DNA of 64,000 bases from Neorhizobium sp. NCHU2750 (GCF_003597675.1 NZ_CP030828.1:694001-758000); one strand, 5' to 3'. Positions 16,871-25,735 are shown, numbered from the stretch's first letter. The notes: generated from the letters alone by a model not told the origin. A program made the numbers and translations.

Positions 16871-18277
16871 TCAGCGGATCAAGCCCATTTCGGTCGGCAG
16901 CCAAAGGGTGACGACGGGAACGAAGGTGATGATCAGCAATGCGATGAACAGCGGCACCAGCCATGGCAGGATTGCCATCGTCGTGCGCTCGACCGAGAGC
17001 TTGGCAACGCGCGACAGGACAAACAGCACCATGCCGAGCGGTGGATGCAGAAGCCCGATCATCAGGTTCAGCGTCATGATCAGCCCGAAATGCACCGGGT
17101 CGATATGAAACTGTAGCACCAGCGGCAAAAGGATCGGCACCAGAATGGTGATCGCAGCGATCGTGTCGAGGAAACAGCCGACGAACAGCATCAGCAAGTT
17201 CACAAGGATGAGGAAGACCCATTTGCTGTCGGTGATCGACAGGATTGCCGTCGACAGAAGCTGAGCGGTCTGGCTGGCCGTCAGGAGCCAGGCGAAAACC
17301 GCGGCGGATGCGACGATGAAGAGTACCGAGGCCGTAGTCTCGATAGTGTCCATCGTGGCCTTGGCGAGCGTTCTGAAAGTCATTGTCCGGTATCGCACGA
17401 GACCGAGGAAGAGCGACCAGAGCACGGCTGCCACGGCTGCCTCCGTCGGGGTGAACCAGCCCATCGTCATGCCGCCGATGAGGATGACCGGCGTCATCAA
17501 GGCCATGACGGCGGAAAAGTCGAAATACCAGTCGCAGGCGATCAGGATCACCAGGACTATGCCAACCGCTAAGTTGAGCGAGAGCCCGAACAATGTCAGC
17601 AGGTAGATGCCGAGCGGCACCATCATGACGACGAGGATCTCGAAGGATGCGCCGGACAGGTTCTTGAGGCTGAAAGGCGTATCCGACCCCCAGCGCTTGA
17701 CGAAGGCGAACACGGCGACCGTGATCATCATCAGAACGGTCATCACCACGCCCGGCAGGATGCCGGCCATGAACAGCGCGCCGATCGAGACATTGGCCAT
17801 CATGCCGTAGATGACGAACGGGAGCGATGGCGGGAAGATCGGTCCAAGCGTTGCCGAGGCGGCAGTAACGCCAACCGCGGCCTCGATCGGATAGCCGTGA
17901 TCCTTCATCGCCTTGATCTCGATCGTGCCGATACCGGCGGCATCCGCGAGGGCGGTGCCGGACATGCCTGAAAACACCACCGAACCGATGATGTTGACCT
18001 GGGCAAGGCCACCCTTCATCCAGCCGACAAGGGCAACGGCGAAGGAGTAGATGCGTCCGGTCACGCCGGCAATATTCATGAGGTTGCCGGCAAGGATGAA
18101 GAAGGGCACCGCGAGCAGCGGAAAGCTCTCGACGCCGGCGATAAGGCGCTGCGCCGCGATGATGTCGGGCGCGATGCCATAGACGAGAAGATAGGCGAGC
18201 GAAGACGTCGCCATGGAGACGGCAACCGGCACGCCGATCAGCATCAGCAGGAGAAATGATCCAACGAGTAGCAGCAT
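16871..18277 (-). CDS. TRAP transporter large permease (DctM family)
   Basis: A 468-residue polytopic inner-membrane protein with about 12-13 hydrophobic segments. Conserved DctM stretches include LLAVPFFILAGNLM, SGTALADAAGIGTIEIKAM and FPPSLPFVIYGM. It is somewhat longer than the usual 425-440 residues, the excess lying in the central part. It forms the sodium-coupled channel of a tripartite transporter with the small permease (gap of 3 bp) and the periplasmic binding protein upstream. The downstream uronate-type enzymes suggest a sugar-acid substrate. Confidence 0.93.
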   Translation of the reverse strand: MLLLVGSFLLLMLIGVPVAVSMATSSLAYLLVYGIAPDIIAAQRLIAGVESFPLLAVPFFILAGNLMNIAGVTGRIYSFAVALVGWMKGGLAQVNIIGSVVFSGMSGTALADAAGIGTIEIKAMKDHGYPIEAAVGVTAASATLGPIFPPSLPFVIYGMMANVSIGALFMAGILPGVVMTVLMMITVAVFAFVKRWGSDTPFSLKNLSGASFEILVVMMVPLGIYLLTLFGLSLNLAVGIVLVILIACDWYFDFSAVMALMTPVILIGGMTMGWFTPTEAAVAAVLWSLFLGLVRYRTMTFRTLAKATMDTIETTASVLFIVASAAVFAWLLTASQTAQLLSTAILSITDSKWVFLILVNLLMLFVGCFLDTIAAITILVPILLPLVLQFHIDPVHFGLIMTLNLMIGLLHPPLGMVLFVLSRVAKLSVERTTMAILPWLVPLFIALLIITFVPVVTLWLPTEMGLIR

Positions 18278-18280
18278 GGC

Positions 18281-18856
18281 TCAGTCTCCGCTCTGGAAGG
18301 CTTCGGGTCGCTCAAGTACCGAGTAACCCCGGCGCATATTGGCGACGAAAACCTGGATGGAGCGGAACAGCATCAGCACGAAGGCGGCTAGTACCGAGTA
18401 GAAAACGATGCCGCGTGGCAGGGCGATCGTCACCATTTCCTCATCGGCAACGATTTCCATGTAGCGCCACATCAGCCATGAGCCGTAAGCAAAGAAGCCG
18501 ATGCGGATGAGGTCGACAAGTGTTGCCAGCACGCGTGTCACCCTGGCCGGAAGGTAGTGGTAGAGCACATCGACCTGAATGTGCCGCGACATGCGCACGC
18601 ACATCACGGCGCCTAGAAAGACCACGCCGATCAGGCAGTTGACCGCGATTTCCTCTGTCCAGGCATAGCTGTCGTTGAGCACGTATCGCGTGAAGAACTG
18701 AAGGAAGACGCAGCCGGTCATCAGCCAGAAGAGCGCCAGCGTGATCCAGTCCTCGAAAGCATAGACCTTCAGATCGACCACTGCCGGCGCATCGTCGAAC
18801 GTATGCGCCAGTTCTTCAGGCGTGACCTGAGTATGAACTTCTTGAATTGTCGTCAT
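18281..18856 (-). CDS. TRAP transporter small permease (DctQ family)
   Basis: A 191-residue membrane protein with four hydrophobic segments after a hydrophilic tail of about 30 residues. The conserved family core is seen in FFTRYVLNDSYAWTEEIA and VRMSRHIQVDVL. It pairs with the DctM subunit whose ATG lies 3 bp downstream. The long hydrophilic N-terminal extension is slightly unusual. Substrate follows the binding protein and is inferred to be a hexuronate or aldonate. Confidence 0.92.
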   Translation of the reverse strand: MTTIQEVHTQVTPEELAHTFDDAPAVVDLKVYAFEDWITLALFWLMTGCVFLQFFTRYVLNDSYAWTEEIAVNCLIGVVFLGAVMCVRMSRHIQVDVLYHYLPARVTRVLATLVDLIRIGFFAYGSWLMWRYMEIVADEEMVTIALPRGIVFYSVLAAFVLMLFRSIQVFVANMRRGYSVLERPEAFQSGD

Positions 18857-18880
18857 GAGCTTGTCCCATTCGTGAGAAGC

Positions 18881-18907
18881 CGGCGCGGCATTGTTTCAGC
18901 CGCGCCG
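18881..18907 (-). terminator. Intercistronic hairpin after dctP
   Basis: CGGCGCGGC and GCCGCGCCG form a perfect 9-bp stem with a 9-nt loop, 7 bp after the binding-protein stop and before dctQ. This position is typical of a hairpin that lets the binding protein be made in excess over the permeases. Confidence 0.5.
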
Positions 18908-18914
18908 AACGGGA

Positions 18915-19889
18915 TCACTTGATGGCGCGGATGGCTTCCCAGTCGGCCTTGTTGTAGCCGAACTCCTCGAAGGTCACCTTATCGAGGACGTTCTTCTCGA
19001 AGTCGGCCTTGTCGACCTCGACGACATTGAGGCCCTTCTTTTTGAAGTCGTCGACGAGCTTGTTTTCACGTTCCTCGATGATCTTCGTCGTCTTGGCGGC
19101 GGCTTCCTGCATGACATCGATGAAGATCTTTCGGTCTTCTTCGGAGAGGCTTGCCCAGCGGCTCTTGGAGATGACCGTGTTGAGGTGATCGACGATATGG
19201 CCGGTCAGCACGATGTTCTTCTGAACCTCGTAGAACTTCTTGGCTTCGATCGTGGTCAGCGGGTTTTCCTGTGCATCGACGGTGCCGTTCTGGAGGGCCA
19301 GATAGACCTCGGCAAAGGCGATCGGCGTCGTGTTGGCACCGCAGGCGCGTGGCATGGCGAGATAGGCAGGCACGTCAGGAACGCGCATCTTCACGCCCTT
19401 CAAATCAGCGCACTTCGTGATCGCCGTATTCGAGGTCGTGTGGCGGGTACCGTAATAGCTGACGGCTGCGATGACGTTGCCGGTCTTGTCTTCATAGCCC
19501 TTTGCGAGCCGCTTGAAGACATCACTCTTGGTATAGGCGATCAGGTGTTCCGGGTTGCGGAAGATATAAGGGAAATAAGTGACGCCGATCGGCTTGTAGT
19601 CGCGGGCGGCAAAGCTCGATCCGGAGATGATGATGTCGACGGTACCGAGCTTGAGGCCCTGGTTGATATCGGCTTCCTTGCCGAGTTGCGACGCCGGGTA
19701 GACGTCGATCTTATAGCGGCCGTTGGTGCGTTTTTCGATTTCCTGGGCGGCCCACACCGATTCCGTGTGGAAGGGCTCGGATGTCTCGTAGACATGCGCC
19801 CATTTCAGCGTTTCCGTGGCATGCGCCGTCAATGCCGACGCCACGACGATTGCTGCTGCCCCAAGCAGTGCTTTGAATCTCGAACTCAT
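18915..19889 (-). CDS. TRAP transporter periplasmic binding protein (DctP family)
   Basis: A 324-residue solute receptor. A signal peptide with hydrophobic core AAAIVVASALTAHA is cleaved near ATAHA|TE (about residue 23). The mature protein opens with LKWAHVYETSEPFH and contains GVKMRVPDVPAYLAMPRACGANTTPIAF, where the conserved arginine that binds the ligand carboxylate lies in the MRVPD stretch, and TVDAQENP. The ATG at 19889 is chosen over a longer frame because it gives a proper signal peptide and has a GGAGG site upstream. Sequence resembles DctP proteins for sugar acids. Confidence 0.92.
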   Translation of the reverse strand: MSSRFKALLGAAAIVVASALTAHATETLKWAHVYETSEPFHTESVWAAQEIEKRTNGRYKIDVYPASQLGKEADINQGLKLGTVDIIISGSSFAARDYKPIGVTYFPYIFRNPEHLIAYTKSDVFKRLAKGYEDKTGNVIAAVSYYGTRHTTSNTAITKCADLKGVKMRVPDVPAYLAMPRACGANTTPIAFAEVYLALQNGTVDAQENPLTTIEAKKFYEVQKNIVLTGHIVDHLNTVISKSRWASLSEEDRKIFIDVMQEAAAKTTKIIEERENKLVDDFKKKGLNVVEVDKADFEKNVLDKVTFEEFGYNKADWEAIRAIK

Positions 19890-19950
19890 TCTGTCCTCCC
19901 GAATAGCGTTCAGATTGCTCCCTTGACCGGCCGCCTCCTCGCGGCTGAGG

Positions 19951-20664
19951 TCACTCCTCTCTCGTTGGCTCCTCTCCGAAGCTTTCCGAGAATCTCTTCT
20001 GCGATTGCGTAAGATGCATGCGCATTGCCTCTCGCGCCGCTGTCGGGTCTCCCGTGGCCAGCGCATCACGAATGACTTTGTGCTCCTCCAGAGCCGCGCG
20101 CCATGTATGCGGTCCCTCGAAATAACTGGCGAGCTTCTTGAAGAAGGGCGACGAGCGCTCGTCGTAGATCAGGCCGGTGAACCGGTTCAGCGCAGAATTG
20201 CCGATCATCTCGGCAATCGTCGTATGGAAAAGTCGGTCAAGCGTCAGGGCCCGAGTGTTATCGTCCAATACGCCTTCCATCTCCTCAAGAATCTGATTTA
20301 GATGTCTGATGCTGTCGGCATCCACGCGCCTTGCAGCCTCTTCAGCAATAGCGCTTTCGATCAGACAGCGAGCCTGAAGGATCTCGAACGGGCCCTCGCT
20401 GTCATCGGCGGGAAGCGGTTCACTGGTCACATCTGCCTTCTGGTTGACGTAGACGCCCGACCCCATTCGGATTTGTACCAGCCCTTCGACTTCTAGCACG
20501 ATAAGTGCTTCCCGTACCGTGGGCCGTGACACGCCGAGACGCTCCGCGAGCTCACGCTCGGCAGGCAGCCTTTCTCCGACCGGAATTTCTCCCGACTGGA
20601 TCAAAGTGCGAAGCTGTTCCGCCGCCTGACGATAAAGCCGGCGCGGTTCTAGCGCGACAAACAT
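19951..20664 (-). CDS. GntR/FadR-family regulator of the TRAP/uronate operon
   Basis: A 237-residue FadR-subfamily regulator, closely similar to the fucose-cluster regulator at 2783-3454 (shared RLPAER-L, LGVSRP--REALI and RMGSG-YV). Winged helix at about 10-75, FCD domain about 95-225. A GGAGG ribosome site is ideally spaced before the ATG. It lies 61 bp upstream of dctP on the same strand, and a UxuR/ExuR-like palindrome is present just upstream of it, so it is probably autoregulated and controls the TRAP/uxaA operon. The inducer is unknown. Confidence 0.88.
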   Translation of the reverse strand: MFVALEPRRLYRQAAEQLRTLIQSGEIPVGERLPAERELAERLGVSRPTVREALIVLEVEGLVQIRMGSGVYVNQKADVTSEPLPADDSEGPFEILQARCLIESAIAEEAARRVDADSIRHLNQILEEMEGVLDDNTRALTLDRLFHTTIAEMIGNSALNRFTGLIYDERSSPFFKKLASYFEGPHTWRAALEEHKVIRDALATGDPTAAREAMRMHLTQSQKRFSESFGEEPTREE

Positions 20665-20705
20665 GAAAACCTCCAGGCGCGTCTCTCCTCCCGCGCCGTC
20701 TGGTC

Positions 20706-20723
20706 AAATTGTCTTACCAATTA
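20706..20723. promoter_or_regulatory. Candidate UxuR/ExuR-like operator
   Basis: AAATTG (20706-20711) and ACCAATTA (20716-20723) form an imperfect palindrome. It resembles the UxuR/ExuR consensus, in which AAATTGG and CCAATTT arms flank a short centre. It lies about 45 bp upstream of the FadR-type regulator ATG and shares the AAATTG and CCAAT elements with the fucose promoter region. Confidence 0.45.
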
Positions 20724-20756
20724 TCATTCGTCAAGTGGTTCTTTAGCAAGGGTTCA

Positions 20757-21815
20757 TCAGGCGGGCATCGGCACGCCGTATCGCCCGGAAAGCTCATGGA
20801 AGGCTTGGCGAGTGACCGGGTCGAGCTCGACACCGTGAGCATTCCGATGGCTCGCGACTTTCCATTCACGGTCGCCGGGCGCCATGACGGTTGCGCCTTC
20901 CCGGGCAGGAGATGTTCGCAGCGTTTCGACATAGCGTTTCATGCCGGCTTCGAACGTCGCCCGATCACCGAAGGCTTCCGGCAGAATGGCCATGACGAAG
21001 GCGCCGAGCTGCCGAGGGGTTTTCATATCCTCACCGTTCATCGGCGGGATGTCGAAGCTGAGCCGCATGCCGGTCAGAACGGCGCTGAAGATTTCCGCTA
21101 TGCCGGCAAGTGCTGCACCCTTGAAGCCGAAGGCGGCCCCAACTGGCGCCAGCATCTCCGTGAGATTTGCATCCGTGGTGTCCAAGCCTGCGGCGTCGGA
21201 GGCGACGCCTTCGGGAAGCGTCGTGCCCGTGCTGCGGTAAAGCAGAACCCGGTTGAAGGGCACGGCGCTGGTCGCCATGTCGAGGAACCACGGGTCTTCG
21301 CCGGCAATCGGCACCGCCATGGAAATGGGATTGGTGCCATGGAATCTCGCGGCACCGTCATGCAGCCGGACGAAGCTATCCGAATTGCAGAAGGACAGGC
21401 CGATCAATCCCTGTCGTGCTGCTTCGACCGAATAGGCACCGGCGGCGCCGAAATGCGAACTGTTGCGGATGCCGACCGCACCGATGCCGAACTGGCGGGC
21501 AAGTTCGATCGCTTTTTTCATCGCTGCGTAGGCGGGTACCGCTCCCTGTGCGTGATCGCCGTCAAGGGTCTCGACCGCACCGAAGCCCGAGGCCTTCTTC
21601 ATCACCGGGGTCTTGTTGAGCCGGCCGCCTTCCAGGGCTTTGACATAGTGGTCGAGCAGGCGGACGCCATGGCTGTCGACGCCGCAGCGGGTCGCATGCA
21701 TCATCGCTCTTGTCGTCGCCTCGCATGTTTCGTCATTGGCGCCGCAGGCGGCCAGGATCTGACGGCAGAAGCGATCGAGATCCGACAATGATACGACTTG
21801 ATGAATGGCGTCCAT
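20757..21815 (-). CDS. Malate/L-lactate dehydrogenase family (Ldh2) oxidoreductase
   Basis: A 352-residue NAD(P)-dependent dehydrogenase of the Ldh2/MdhG fold, which is unrelated to classical Rossmann enzymes and acts on 2-oxo acids, imines or ureidoglycolate. Visible motifs are GVDSHGVRLLDHY (catalytic His region), GIGAVGIRNSSHFG and GTNPISMAVP. The ATG at 21815 (MDAIHQVV) gives a normal length; a longer frame runs to 21920 through the operator region. It is divergent from a two-HTH GntR regulator and may act in the same sugar-acid pathway as the enolase-superfamily gene downstream of that regulator. Substrate not identifiable. Confidence 0.85.
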   Translation of the reverse strand: MDAIHQVVSLSDLDRFCRQILAACGANDETCEATTRAMMHATRCGVDSHGVRLLDHYVKALEGGRLNKTPVMKKASGFGAVETLDGDHAQGAVPAYAAMKKAIELARQFGIGAVGIRNSSHFGAAGAYSVEAARQGLIGLSFCNSDSFVRLHDGAARFHGTNPISMAVPIAGEDPWFLDMATSAVPFNRVLLYRSTGTTLPEGVASDAAGLDTTDANLTEMLAPVGAAFGFKGAALAGIAEIFSAVLTGMRLSFDIPPMNGEDMKTPRQLGAFVMAILPEAFGDRATFEAGMKRYVETLRTSPAREGATVMAPGDREWKVASHRNAHGVELDPVTRQAFHELSGRYGVPMPA

Positions 21816-21834
21816 GACTCTCCCTCGAAATTTA

Positions 21835-21856
21835 TGTCTTTTGTGTACACTAGACA
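21835..21856. promoter_or_regulatory. Nested palindrome in the ldh2/gntR divergent promoter
   Basis: Outer arms TGTCT (21835-21839) and AGACA (21852-21856) enclose inner arms TGT (21842-21844) and ACA (21847-21849) with 2-bp gaps, a symmetric 22-bp site. It lies midway between the two divergent start codons and is the obvious operator for the tandem-HTH GntR protein. The binding partner is inferred. Confidence 0.55.
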
Positions 21857-21934
21857 TTCTTTTTGCGGGATGCAATTGAATGAGATCTTGAGGGACAGCT
21901 TTTTTGGCCCGGTGCGGCATTTCGGGAGGGCTTC

Positions 21935-22960
21935 ATGGCAGGCAAGGCGGGTGGCGCCTCCAGCGGGCGGTCACCGAGGCTCTACCAGAGAGCGTTGCAG
22001 GTGATGTCGTCCGAGATCCGTTCTGGCGGGTGGCACAACGCCACGAAATTGAATGAGACCGCCGTCGCGGCCCGTTTCGGTATCAGCCGGGCGCCGGCTC
22101 GACAGGCCCTGGTGGAGCTCGAAGCGCTCGGCCTCGTCCGCAAGGCTGAGGGGAGGGGTTATCAGGTCGTCGCCGCGATGGGGTCATTGAGTTCCGGCAG
22201 TCCCACTGTATCGAGCGTCGCTGATCGACAACCAGAAGATATGCGGTTGAATTTCCTTGCCAGTTGGGAGCTGATCTACCGACAGGTCGAGCTGGATATT
22301 GCCTCCCGCACGTCTTTTGCCGGCTGGAGGGTCAATGAGGCAACGCTTGCCAAAACCTTTGGTGTCAGCCGTACCGTTGCAAGAGAAGTGGTTGCAAGGC
22401 TGCAGCAACGCGGCATCGTCAGCAAGGATGAGGCTGGGCGCTGGCAGGCACCGGCACTGACTGCGACCCACATCGCCCAGCTTTATGAACTGCGGTGGAC
22501 GCTTGAGCCGCTGGCTCTCGTACAGGCCTTGCCAAGATTGCCGGACGGGCTGCTTCCGCAATTGATGGCCGATCTGGAGCAGGCTATCGCGGCGGGCGAG
22601 GGAGCTGATTGGGAGATACTGGATCGTATCGAGCAGCAGCTTCATAGCCAGCTGCTCGGTCATTGTGGGAACCCGCCGCTGATGCAGGCGATCAGTCTGC
22701 CGCAGGCAATTCTTGTCGCTCACCACCGGCTTTATCAGCCGAAGGCTTCCGGCGCCCCCGAGGAGCCCTTTCTGCTCGAACATTTCAAGATCTTCGAGTG
22801 CCTGCTGGTTGGAAAGGTGGGAGATGCGGCGCAGGAGCTGGCGAGCCATCTGCGGATATCCAGCGAGCGGGCAATCGAACGCATTGCGGGTCGTGCGCGC
22901 ACGCTCTCGCTTCCGGACCTTCCCTATCTGGAGCGCCTGCGCGACATCGATTTCAGTTGA
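21935..22960 (+). CDS. GntR-family regulator with two tandem winged-helix domains and FCD domain
   Basis: A 341-residue regulator, about 100 residues longer than a normal FadR-type protein. Residues 16-79 form one GntR winged helix (LNETAVAARFGISRAPARQALVE then GLVRKAEGRGYQV). Residues 112-172 form a second (VNEATLAKTFGVSRTVAREVVA then GIVSKDEAGRW). The helical FCD domain spans about 178-330. A GGGAGG site precedes the ATG. It is divergent from the Ldh2 gene and 27 bp upstream of the enolase-superfamily gene, so it probably controls both. The double DNA-binding module is the striking feature; there is no frameshift, so it is a true fusion or duplication. Confidence 0.85.
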   Translation: MAGKAGGASSGRSPRLYQRALQVMSSEIRSGGWHNATKLNETAVAARFGISRAPARQALVELEALGLVRKAEGRGYQVVAAMGSLSSGSPTVSSVADRQPEDMRLNFLASWELIYRQVELDIASRTSFAGWRVNEATLAKTFGVSRTVAREVVARLQQRGIVSKDEAGRWQAPALTATHIAQLYELRWTLEPLALVQALPRLPDGLLPQLMADLEQAIAAGEGADWEILDRIEQQLHSQLLGHCGNPPLMQAISLPQAILVAHHRLYQPKASGAPEEPFLLEHFKIFECLLVGKVGDAAQELASHLRISSERAIERIAGRARTLSLPDLPYLERLRDIDFS

Positions 22961-22987
22961 ACAGAGACTTCATTGGGAGGAGCCAAT

Positions 22988-24106
22988 ATGAAGATCAAGT
23001 CGCTTGAACCGTTCATTCTTCACCTGCCGCTGACATCGGCTTCGATCTCCGACTCGACCCACAGCATTACCCATTGGGGCGTGGTTGGGGTCGCGATCAC
23101 CACGACGGATGGCCTGACGGGTTACGGCTTCACCGGTACCCACGCACATCTGGCCTCGGACAGGCTGATCACGGCCTGTATCCGGGATTGCTATGCACCT
23201 CTGCTGATCGGCGAGGATGCCAGTGAGCATCAACGCCTCTGGACCAAGCTTGCGCGCCATCCCTCGCTGCAATGGGTCGGCCGGGCAGGGATCACCCATC
23301 TCGCGCTTGCCGCGGTCGATGTGGCGATCTGGGATCTCAAGGCGAAAAAGGCAGGCCTGCCGCTCTGGGCCTACCTTGGTGGGGCAAGAACCGAAGCGCT
23401 CGAGGCCTACAACACCGATATCGGCTGGCTGTCATTCTCGCTGGAGGAGTTGCTTTTAGGCTCTGTCCGTGCCGTCGAGCAGGATGGCTTCACCCGGATC
23501 AAGCTGAAGGTCGGTCACGACGATCCGAATATCGATGTGGGCAGGCTTGAAGCCGTGCGCAAGCGACTGGGCCCGAATGTCCGCATCGCCATTGACGGCA
23601 ACGGGAAATGGGACCTGCCGACCTGCCTGCGTTTCTGCGAGCGGGCGCGCGATCTCGATATCTACTGGTTCGAGGAGCCCATGTGGTATGATGATGTGGA
23701 AAGCCATCGTCTGTTGGCGCGCTCGTCGACCATCCCGGTCGCGCTTGGCGAGCAGCTTTATACGGTCGATGCGTTCCGCAGCTTCATCAATGCCGGCGCA
23801 GTGGCTTACGTACAACCCGATGTGACGCGGCTCGGCGGAATAACCGAATATATCCAGGTTGCCGATCTGGCGCGGGCAAATCGCTTGCCGGTTGTGCCGC
23901 ATGCGGGTGAAATGAGCCAGGTACATGTGCATCTGAGCTATTGGCACCCGGCCTCGACAATTCTCGAATATATCCCCTGGATCAAGGATCATTTCGAAGA
24001 ACCGGCGGATGTGGTCGGCGGGATCTACAAAAGGCCGCAGCGCCCCGGTGCCGGCACGACCGTACTTGCCGAAAGCTTCTCCCGCTACGGCAAGAGCCTT
24101 TCCTGA
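22988..24106 (+). CDS. Enolase-superfamily sugar-acid dehydratase (mandelate racemase type)
   Basis: A 372-residue enzyme with the N-terminal capping domain and TIM barrel of the mandelate racemase subgroup. Catalytic features: K172-x-K174 (IKLKVG), metal ligands D203 (DGNGKW), E229/E230 (FEEPMW) and E255 (GEQL), D near 278 ([10 protein letters not shown]) and H305 (PHAGE). The KxK plus His pattern supports proton abstraction and dehydration or racemisation of an acid sugar. ATG 22988 has GGGAGG upstream. It is next to a tandem-HTH GntR regulator and an Ldh2-type dehydrogenase, forming a small orphan pathway. Substrate is not recognisable. Confidence 0.85.
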   Translation: MKIKSLEPFILHLPLTSASISDSTHSITHWGVVGVAITTTDGLTGYGFTGTHAHLASDRLITACIRDCYAPLLIGEDASEHQRLWTKLARHPSLQWVGRAGITHLALAAVDVAIWDLKAKKAGLPLWAYLGGARTEALEAYNTDIGWLSFSLEELLLGSVRAVEQDGFTRIKLKVGHDDPNIDVGRLEAVRKRLGPNVRIAIDGNGKWDLPTCLRFCERARDLDIYWFEEPMWYDDVESHRLLARSSTIPVALGEQLYTVDAFRSFINAGAVAYVQPDVTRLGGITEYIQVADLARANRLPVVPHAGEMSQVHVHLSYWHPASTILEYIPWIKDHFEEPADVVGGIYKRPQRPGAGTTVLAESFSRYGKSLS

Positions 24107-24130
24107 GCAAAGCCTTGCCGCTAAAACAGA

Positions 24131-24152
24131 TCTGCCGCCCGGAGGCGGCAGA
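24131..24152. terminator. Bidirectional terminator between the enolase gene and dctA
   Basis: TCTGCCGCC, loop CGGA, GGCGGCAGA: a perfect 9-bp stem between convergent genes. On the minus strand it is followed by TCTGTTTTAG, a moderate U-rich tail, so it best terminates dctA. Confidence 0.7.
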
Positions 24153-24191
24153 TTGGGGCGGGACTTGCGTCCCATCCAAGCCTTGGGAGGC

Positions 24192-25517
24192 TTATTCTGC
24201 CGGCTGCAGTCCGCCGGTAGCACCGTCGCTGGAACCCGAAGCAAGTGCGGCATCCAGCATGCCCTTGTCGAGTTCACCTTCCCAGCGCGCAACGACGATG
24301 GTCGCGACCGCATTGCCAACGAGGTTGGTCAGAGCGCGGCATTCCGACATGAAGCGGTCGATGCCGAGGATCAGCGCCATGCCGGCGACCGGTACTGCCG
24401 GAACGACCGAGAGTGTGGCGGCAAGCGTGATGAAGCCTGCTCCGGTGATGCCGGCAGCGCCCTTCGAGCTCAGCATCGCAACGAGCAGCAGCAGGATCTG
24501 GTCGGTGAGCGACAGATCGATGCCGGTTGCCTGGGCAATGAACAGCGACGCCAGCGTCATGTAGATATTGGTGCCGTCGAGGTTGAAGGAGTAGCCGGTC
24601 GGGATGACGAGGCCGACAACCGAGCGCCGGCAGCCGGCGCGCTCCATCTTCTGCATCAGGCCCGGCAGGGCGGCTTCCGACGAAGAGGTGCCGAGAACCA
24701 GCAGCAGTTCTTCCTTGATGTAGCGCAGCAGCGCAAGGATCGAGAAGCCGTTATACTTGGCAACAGCGCCCAGAACCACCAGCACGAAGAGCAGCGACGT
24801 GATGTAGAAGGTGAGGATCAGGAAGGCGAGATTGGCGACCGAGCCGATGCCGTACTTGCCGATGGTGAATGCCATGGCGCCGAAAGCGCCGATCGGCGCA
24901 GCCTTCATCAGGATCGCGACAAGGCGGAAGATCGGTGCGGTGAGCGCGGTCAAAAGATCGGTGACCGGCTTGCCCTTTTCGCCGACCATGCCGAGCGCGA
25001 TGCCGAACAGGACGGAGAAGAACAGGACCTGCAGGATGTCACCCTGGGCGAAGGCGCCGATGATCGTGTCCGGGATGATGTTCATCAGGAAGCCGGTAAC
25101 GGTCGTCTCGTGTGCCTTGCTGGCATAGGCCGCGACTGCCTTGCTGTCGAGCGAGGCGGGGTCGATGTTCATGCCGGCGCCCGGCTGCAGGATGTTGCCG
25201 ACGATGAGGCCAACGACGAGCGCAAGCGTCGAAAACACCAGGAAGTAGATCATCGCTTTGCCGGTGACGCGACCGACCTTCTTCAGGTCGGACATGCCGG
25301 CAATGCCGGTTGCGACAGTCAGGAAGATCACCGGTGCGATGATCATCTTGACCAGCTTGATGAAGGCGTCGCCGAGCGGCTTCAGGCTGGCGCCGACATC
25401 CGGATAAAAATGGCCGATCAGAACGCCGGCGATGATCGCGACGACGACCTGGAAATAGAGGTGCCGGTAGAATGGCAGGGGTGCACGCGGCTGCGTGGAT
25501 GCGGGTACTTCAATCAT
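24192..25517 (-). CDS. dctA: C4-dicarboxylate transport protein DctA
   Basis: Imports succinate, fumarate and malate by cation symport; needed in rhizobia to feed nodule bacteroids. The 441 residues carry the DAACS-family features: [22 protein letters not shown] at the N-terminus, the serine-rich reentrant loop [16 protein letters not shown], and the [19 protein letters not shown] core. Start 25517 has a GGAGG site; the upstream frame to 25544 is ignored. It is divergent from dctBD, and a near-perfect sigma-54 promoter plus upstream palindromes lie in the shared region, matching the classic rhizobial regulation. Confidence 0.96.
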   Translation of the reverse strand: MIEVPASTQPRAPLPFYRHLYFQVVVAIIAGVLIGHFYPDVGASLKPLGDAFIKLVKMIIAPVIFLTVATGIAGMSDLKKVGRVTGKAMIYFLVFSTLALVVGLIVGNILQPGAGMNIDPASLDSKAVAAYASKAHETTVTGFLMNIIPDTIIGAFAQGDILQVLFFSVLFGIALGMVGEKGKPVTDLLTALTAPIFRLVAILMKAAPIGAFGAMAFTIGKYGIGSVANLAFLILTFYITSLLFVLVVLGAVAKYNGFSILALLRYIKEELLLVLGTSSSEAALPGLMQKMERAGCRRSVVGLVIPTGYSFNLDGTNIYMTLASLFIAQATGIDLSLTDQILLLLVAMLSSKGAAGITGAGFITLAATLSVVPAVPVAGMALILGIDRFMSECRALTNLVGNAVATIVVARWEGELDKGMLDAALASGSSDGATGGLQPAE

Positions 25518-25587
25518 TATTGTCCTCCATCGCGCCGCAACCAACTATCTGGCTCTTCCCGGGCGCATTGATGTCAAAATTGAGAAT

Positions 25588-25603
25588 TGCAAAGTGTGTG
25601 CCA
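25588..25603 (-). promoter_or_regulatory. Sigma-54 promoter of dctA
   Basis: Read on the minus strand: TGGCAC, 5 bp, TTGCA, an essentially perfect -24/-12 RpoN promoter, about 70 bp upstream of the dctA ATG and pointing toward it. This agrees with established NtrA-dependent, DctD-activated dctA transcription in rhizobia. Confidence 0.88.
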
Positions 25604-25675
25604 GTTTGCCGCCTGCGACATAACGTCTTGATTTCAATGGAGTTGAGGGGCGCGGCTGCAGACCTTTTCTAAGGC

Positions 25676-25716
25676 TGTGCGATTTTTCGCACGGTTTTAT
25701 TTGCGACATGTGCGGA
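25676..25716. promoter_or_regulatory. DctD-binding upstream activator region
   Basis: TGTGCGA, TTTT, TCGCACG (25676-25693) is a strong palindrome, with a second imperfect one at 25701-25716 built on TTGCGAC and TGTGCGG. Tandem sites of this kind are the DctD activator sites upstream of rhizobial dctA promoters. They lie about 70-115 bp upstream of the sigma-54 element and abut the dctB start. Confidence 0.75.
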
Positions 25717-25735
25717 TTTGTGCTCATTGGTGCGA

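Noticed and set aside
24009..25571. Long plus-strand open frame (520 codons) across dctA
   Set aside because: Antisense to dctA, which has clear family motifs and a sigma-54 promoter; the frame is low-complexity Glu/Asp/Arg/Gln.
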